Assembly (NCBI GenBank): GCA_965364515.1
Contig: CBDTXZ010000160.1
Location: forward strand, 1-6,959
Source of the DNA: JAHEDH01 sp965364515
GTDB taxonomy: Bacteria > Actinomycetota > Acidimicrobiia > Spongiisociales > ZC4RG35
Direction: 5' to 3'
Length of the DNA: 6,959 nucleotides
The position numbers and the translations under genes are program-made. Below the pieces are notes generated by a model. That model worked only from the letters and a program-made list of their open reading frames with translations. It searched no databases and was not told the DNA's origin. Every line of letters starts with the position of its first letter. Position 1 is the stretch's first letter. Shown piece after piece: positions 6,096 to 6,959 of this stretch.

Positions 6096-6620
6096 ATGAG
6101 ACCCCGAACACGACTGATGATCTGCGCAGTGCTGGTGGTGGCCGTGGCCGCATGCGGCGGTGATGCTGCCGAGGACGAACTCCCCATCAACAGCGATACG
6201 CCTCCCGCCGCTGCCGGTGCCTGCTTGGTCGACGAGCCCGACTGCAACGACACGGGGGCGCTTCCCGATGACGACAACCCGCTCCCTCCGCCCTCGGACG
6301 ACGGTGCCACCGTCTCGGGTGGGATGGTGGCCGACGGTGGTCTCTCGGTCTCGGATGCGCTCACCACGGACGCCACCGGGGTGATCGCCGTCCAGGGCTT
6401 CTTGTTCGATGACGGCTCCGGACCCGTCCTGTGCGACGCCCTCGCCGAGTCGTTCCCACCTCAGTGCCCGGGAGTGTCCATTCCGGTGTCCGGTCACGAG
6501 GAGGTGATCGGCGTGCCGATCATGACCGAGCAGGGGGTCTCCTGGACCGATCAGACCGTCGTGCTGTTCGGCGAGATCGTCGATGGCACGCTGGTGGTCG
6601 ACCCAACCGTCACCGGCTGA
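6096..6620 (+). CDS. Small secreted lipoprotein with a cysteine-paired C-terminal domain, unknown function
   Basis: 174 residues from ATG 6096 (175 if the adjacent ATG at 6093 is used). The N-terminus RPRTRLM is basic, followed by a hydrophobic segment and lipobox VAAC with Cys20 as the predicted lipidated residue. It should be exported by Sec, cut by signal peptidase II and anchored to the outer face of the membrane. Residues 21-90 are acidic and rich in Pro, Asp and Gly, a flexible tether carrying a CLVDEPDC pair (Cys43, Cys50). Residues about 93-171 look like a compact beta domain starting GVIAVQGFLF, with a second pair in LCDALAESFPPQC (Cys113, Cys124) and ending VVLFGEIVDGTLVVD. I recall similar ALAES-PPQC domains in uncharacterised actinobacterial proteins and suspect an OB-like fold, but cannot name a function. 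A strong hairpin terminator follows 20 bases after the stop, so this is the end of a transcription unit. Confidence 0.82.
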   Translation: MRPRTRLMICAVLVVAVAACGGDAAEDELPINSDTPPAAAGACLVDEPDCNDTGALPDDDNPLPPPSDDGATVSGGMVADGGLSVSDALTTDATGVIAVQGFLFDDGSGPVLCDALAESFPPQCPGVSIPVSGHEEVIGVPIMTEQGVSWTDQTVVLFGEIVDGTLVVDPTVTG

Positions 6621-6640
6621 GCCCGACGCTCGCCGAGCTC

Positions 6641-6669
6641 AACGGGGGCGGCGCTCGCCGCCCCCGTTT
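6641..6669 (+). terminator. Intrinsic-type terminator after the lipoprotein gene
   Basis: AACGGGGGCGGC (6641-6652) and GCCGCCCCCGTT (6657-6668) form a perfect 12-bp stem with a GCTC loop. Only a three-T stretch (6667-6669) follows, short for a classical Rho-independent terminator but common for GC-rich actinobacteria. It begins 20 bases after the lipoprotein stop. Confidence 0.8.
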
Positions 6670-6676
6670 GCGCGCA

Positions 6677-6718
6677 TCCCGACGTCGCAAAAGGCGCGGG
6701 TGCCCCTGATCGTCGGGA
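6677..6718. repeat. Perfect 8-bp inverted repeat in the lipoprotein-CBS spacer
   Basis: TCCCGACG (6677-6684) and CGTCGGGA (6711-6718) are exact reverse complements 26 bases apart, and the interior has a small GGG-TG-CCC element (6698-6705). It lies 8 bases after the terminator stem and about 34 bases before the presumed -10 box. It could be a second hairpin, an operator, or chance in GC-rich DNA. Confidence 0.5.
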
Positions 6719-6751
6719 CCTGTTCCCCTAGTCGGAGCCGGGACCCGCACC

Positions 6752-6757
6752 TAGCGT
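6752..6757 (+). promoter_or_regulatory. Likely -10 box of the CBS-domain gene
   Basis: TAGCGT fits TANNNT and is identical to the hexamer before the lipoprotein gene. Transcription would begin near 6764, giving a leader of about 45 bases. No good -35 hexamer is seen; a TTCCCC at 6723-6728 is too far away. Confidence 0.35.
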
Positions 6758-6772
6758 CTTGAGCGTTCCTAC

Positions 6773-6790
6773 CGGCGGTGGGCGCCGCCG
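6773..6790 (+). other. Hairpin in the CBS-gene leader
   Basis: CGGCGG (6773-6778) and CCGCCG (6785-6790) can form a 6-bp all-GC stem with a TGGGCG loop. It ends 8 bases before the ribosome binding site and, if transcription starts near 6764, lies within the leader. It could stabilise the mRNA or influence translation; no riboswitch family is recognised. Confidence 0.35.
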
Positions 6791-6798
6791 TCGACGAC

Positions 6799-6805
6799 GA
6801 AAGGA
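6799..6805 (+). promoter_or_regulatory. Ribosome binding site of the CBS-domain gene
   Basis: GAAAGGA ends 5 bases before the GTG at 6811 and supports that start. The same GAAAGG core serves the lipoprotein gene. Confidence 0.6.
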
Positions 6806-6810
6806 CGCTT

Positions 6811-6959
6811 GTGAACATCTCCGAGGTACTCGCCGAAACGTCTGTATCGAGTCTCGACCTGACCCGCTTCGTATCGGTCACCCCCGATGCGACCGTGGAG
6901 ACGACGGTCGAGACGATGGCTGCAGTGAAATGGTCGTGCGCCTTCATCATGGAAGGCTC
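6811..6959 (+). CDS. CBS-domain protein, N-terminal fragment (runs off the window)
   Basis: GTG at 6811 opens a frame with no stop to the window end, giving 49 complete codons. Residues 19-49 (RFVSVTPDATVETTVETMAA and on to CAFIMEG) match the start of a CBS domain: a first strand with V-x-V-x-P-D-A-T-V, a helix with the TM pair of alternating residues, then a strand of the C/A-F/L-I/V type. CBS domains occur in pairs and bind adenosine nucleotides, regulating enzymes, channels or standing alone as energy sensors. The short lead-in (residues 1-18) argues for a small CBS-only or CBS-led protein, but the rest is not visible. No signal peptide is present, so it is cytoplasmic. Confidence 0.72.
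   Translation, partial: MNISEVLAETSVSSLDLTRFVSVTPDATVETTVETMAAVKWSCAFIMEG

Noticed and set aside
5370..6497. Minus-strand open frame of 375 codons opposite the USP-like and lipoprotein genes
   Set aside because: The opposite strand has a USP fold with a perfect ribosome site and a lipoprotein with a lipobox. The minus-strand product is low-complexity with no recognisable motif.
6639..6950. Minus-strand frame of 103 codons across the terminator and the CBS gene start
   Set aside because: It passes through a perfect terminator hairpin and lies opposite a CBS frame with a ribosome binding site; no motif is seen in its product.

Overview
The window is high-GC DNA with dense plus-strand coding. 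The gene content suggests an actinobacterium, possibly class Acidimicrobiia: a class III cyclase fused to a STAND ATPase, a UspA-like protein of an actinobacterial type, a small cysteine-bearing lipoprotein, TANNNT-type -10 boxes and probable leaderless starts. This assignment rests on recalled family patterns, not on a database search. I saw no tRNA, rRNA, CRISPR array, insertion sequence or phage gene.

Layout, all on the plus strand. (1) Positions 1-2007 hold the 3' part of a secreted subtilisin-like (S8) protease. It has the complete Asp/His/Ser triad, three PKD domains and a C-terminal beta-rich domain; the signal peptide and propeptide lie upstream of the window. (2) Positions 2119-2289 hold a 56-residue single-pass membrane protein that is easily missed because of its size. 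(3) Positions 2359-5265 hold a 968-residue signalling protein: N-terminal class III nucleotidyl cyclase, central STAND/NB-ARC-like ATPase, long helical TPR-like C-terminus. (4) Positions 5266-5585 contain no convincing gene. (5) Positions 5613-6023 hold a short UspA-fold protein with a very strong ribosome binding site. (6) Positions 6096-6620 hold a lipoprotein, followed by a 12-bp perfect hairpin terminator. (7) Positions 6811-6959 hold the start of a CBS-domain protein that runs off the window.

The genes look mostly monocistronic. Nearly every one has its own plausible -10 box. The two genes at 2119 and 2359 appear to be leaderless, while the three downstream genes use Shine-Dalgarno sites. 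The USP-like, lipoprotein and CBS genes may be stress or housekeeping genes, but no pathway links them visibly. The small membrane protein next to the cyclase-STAND regulator is the only pairing that hints at a functional unit, and that is inference. I did not find decisive evidence of a new biological system. The items most worth a second look are the 56-residue membrane protein, the altered substrate-binding position of the cyclase, and the structured spacer at 6641-6790.
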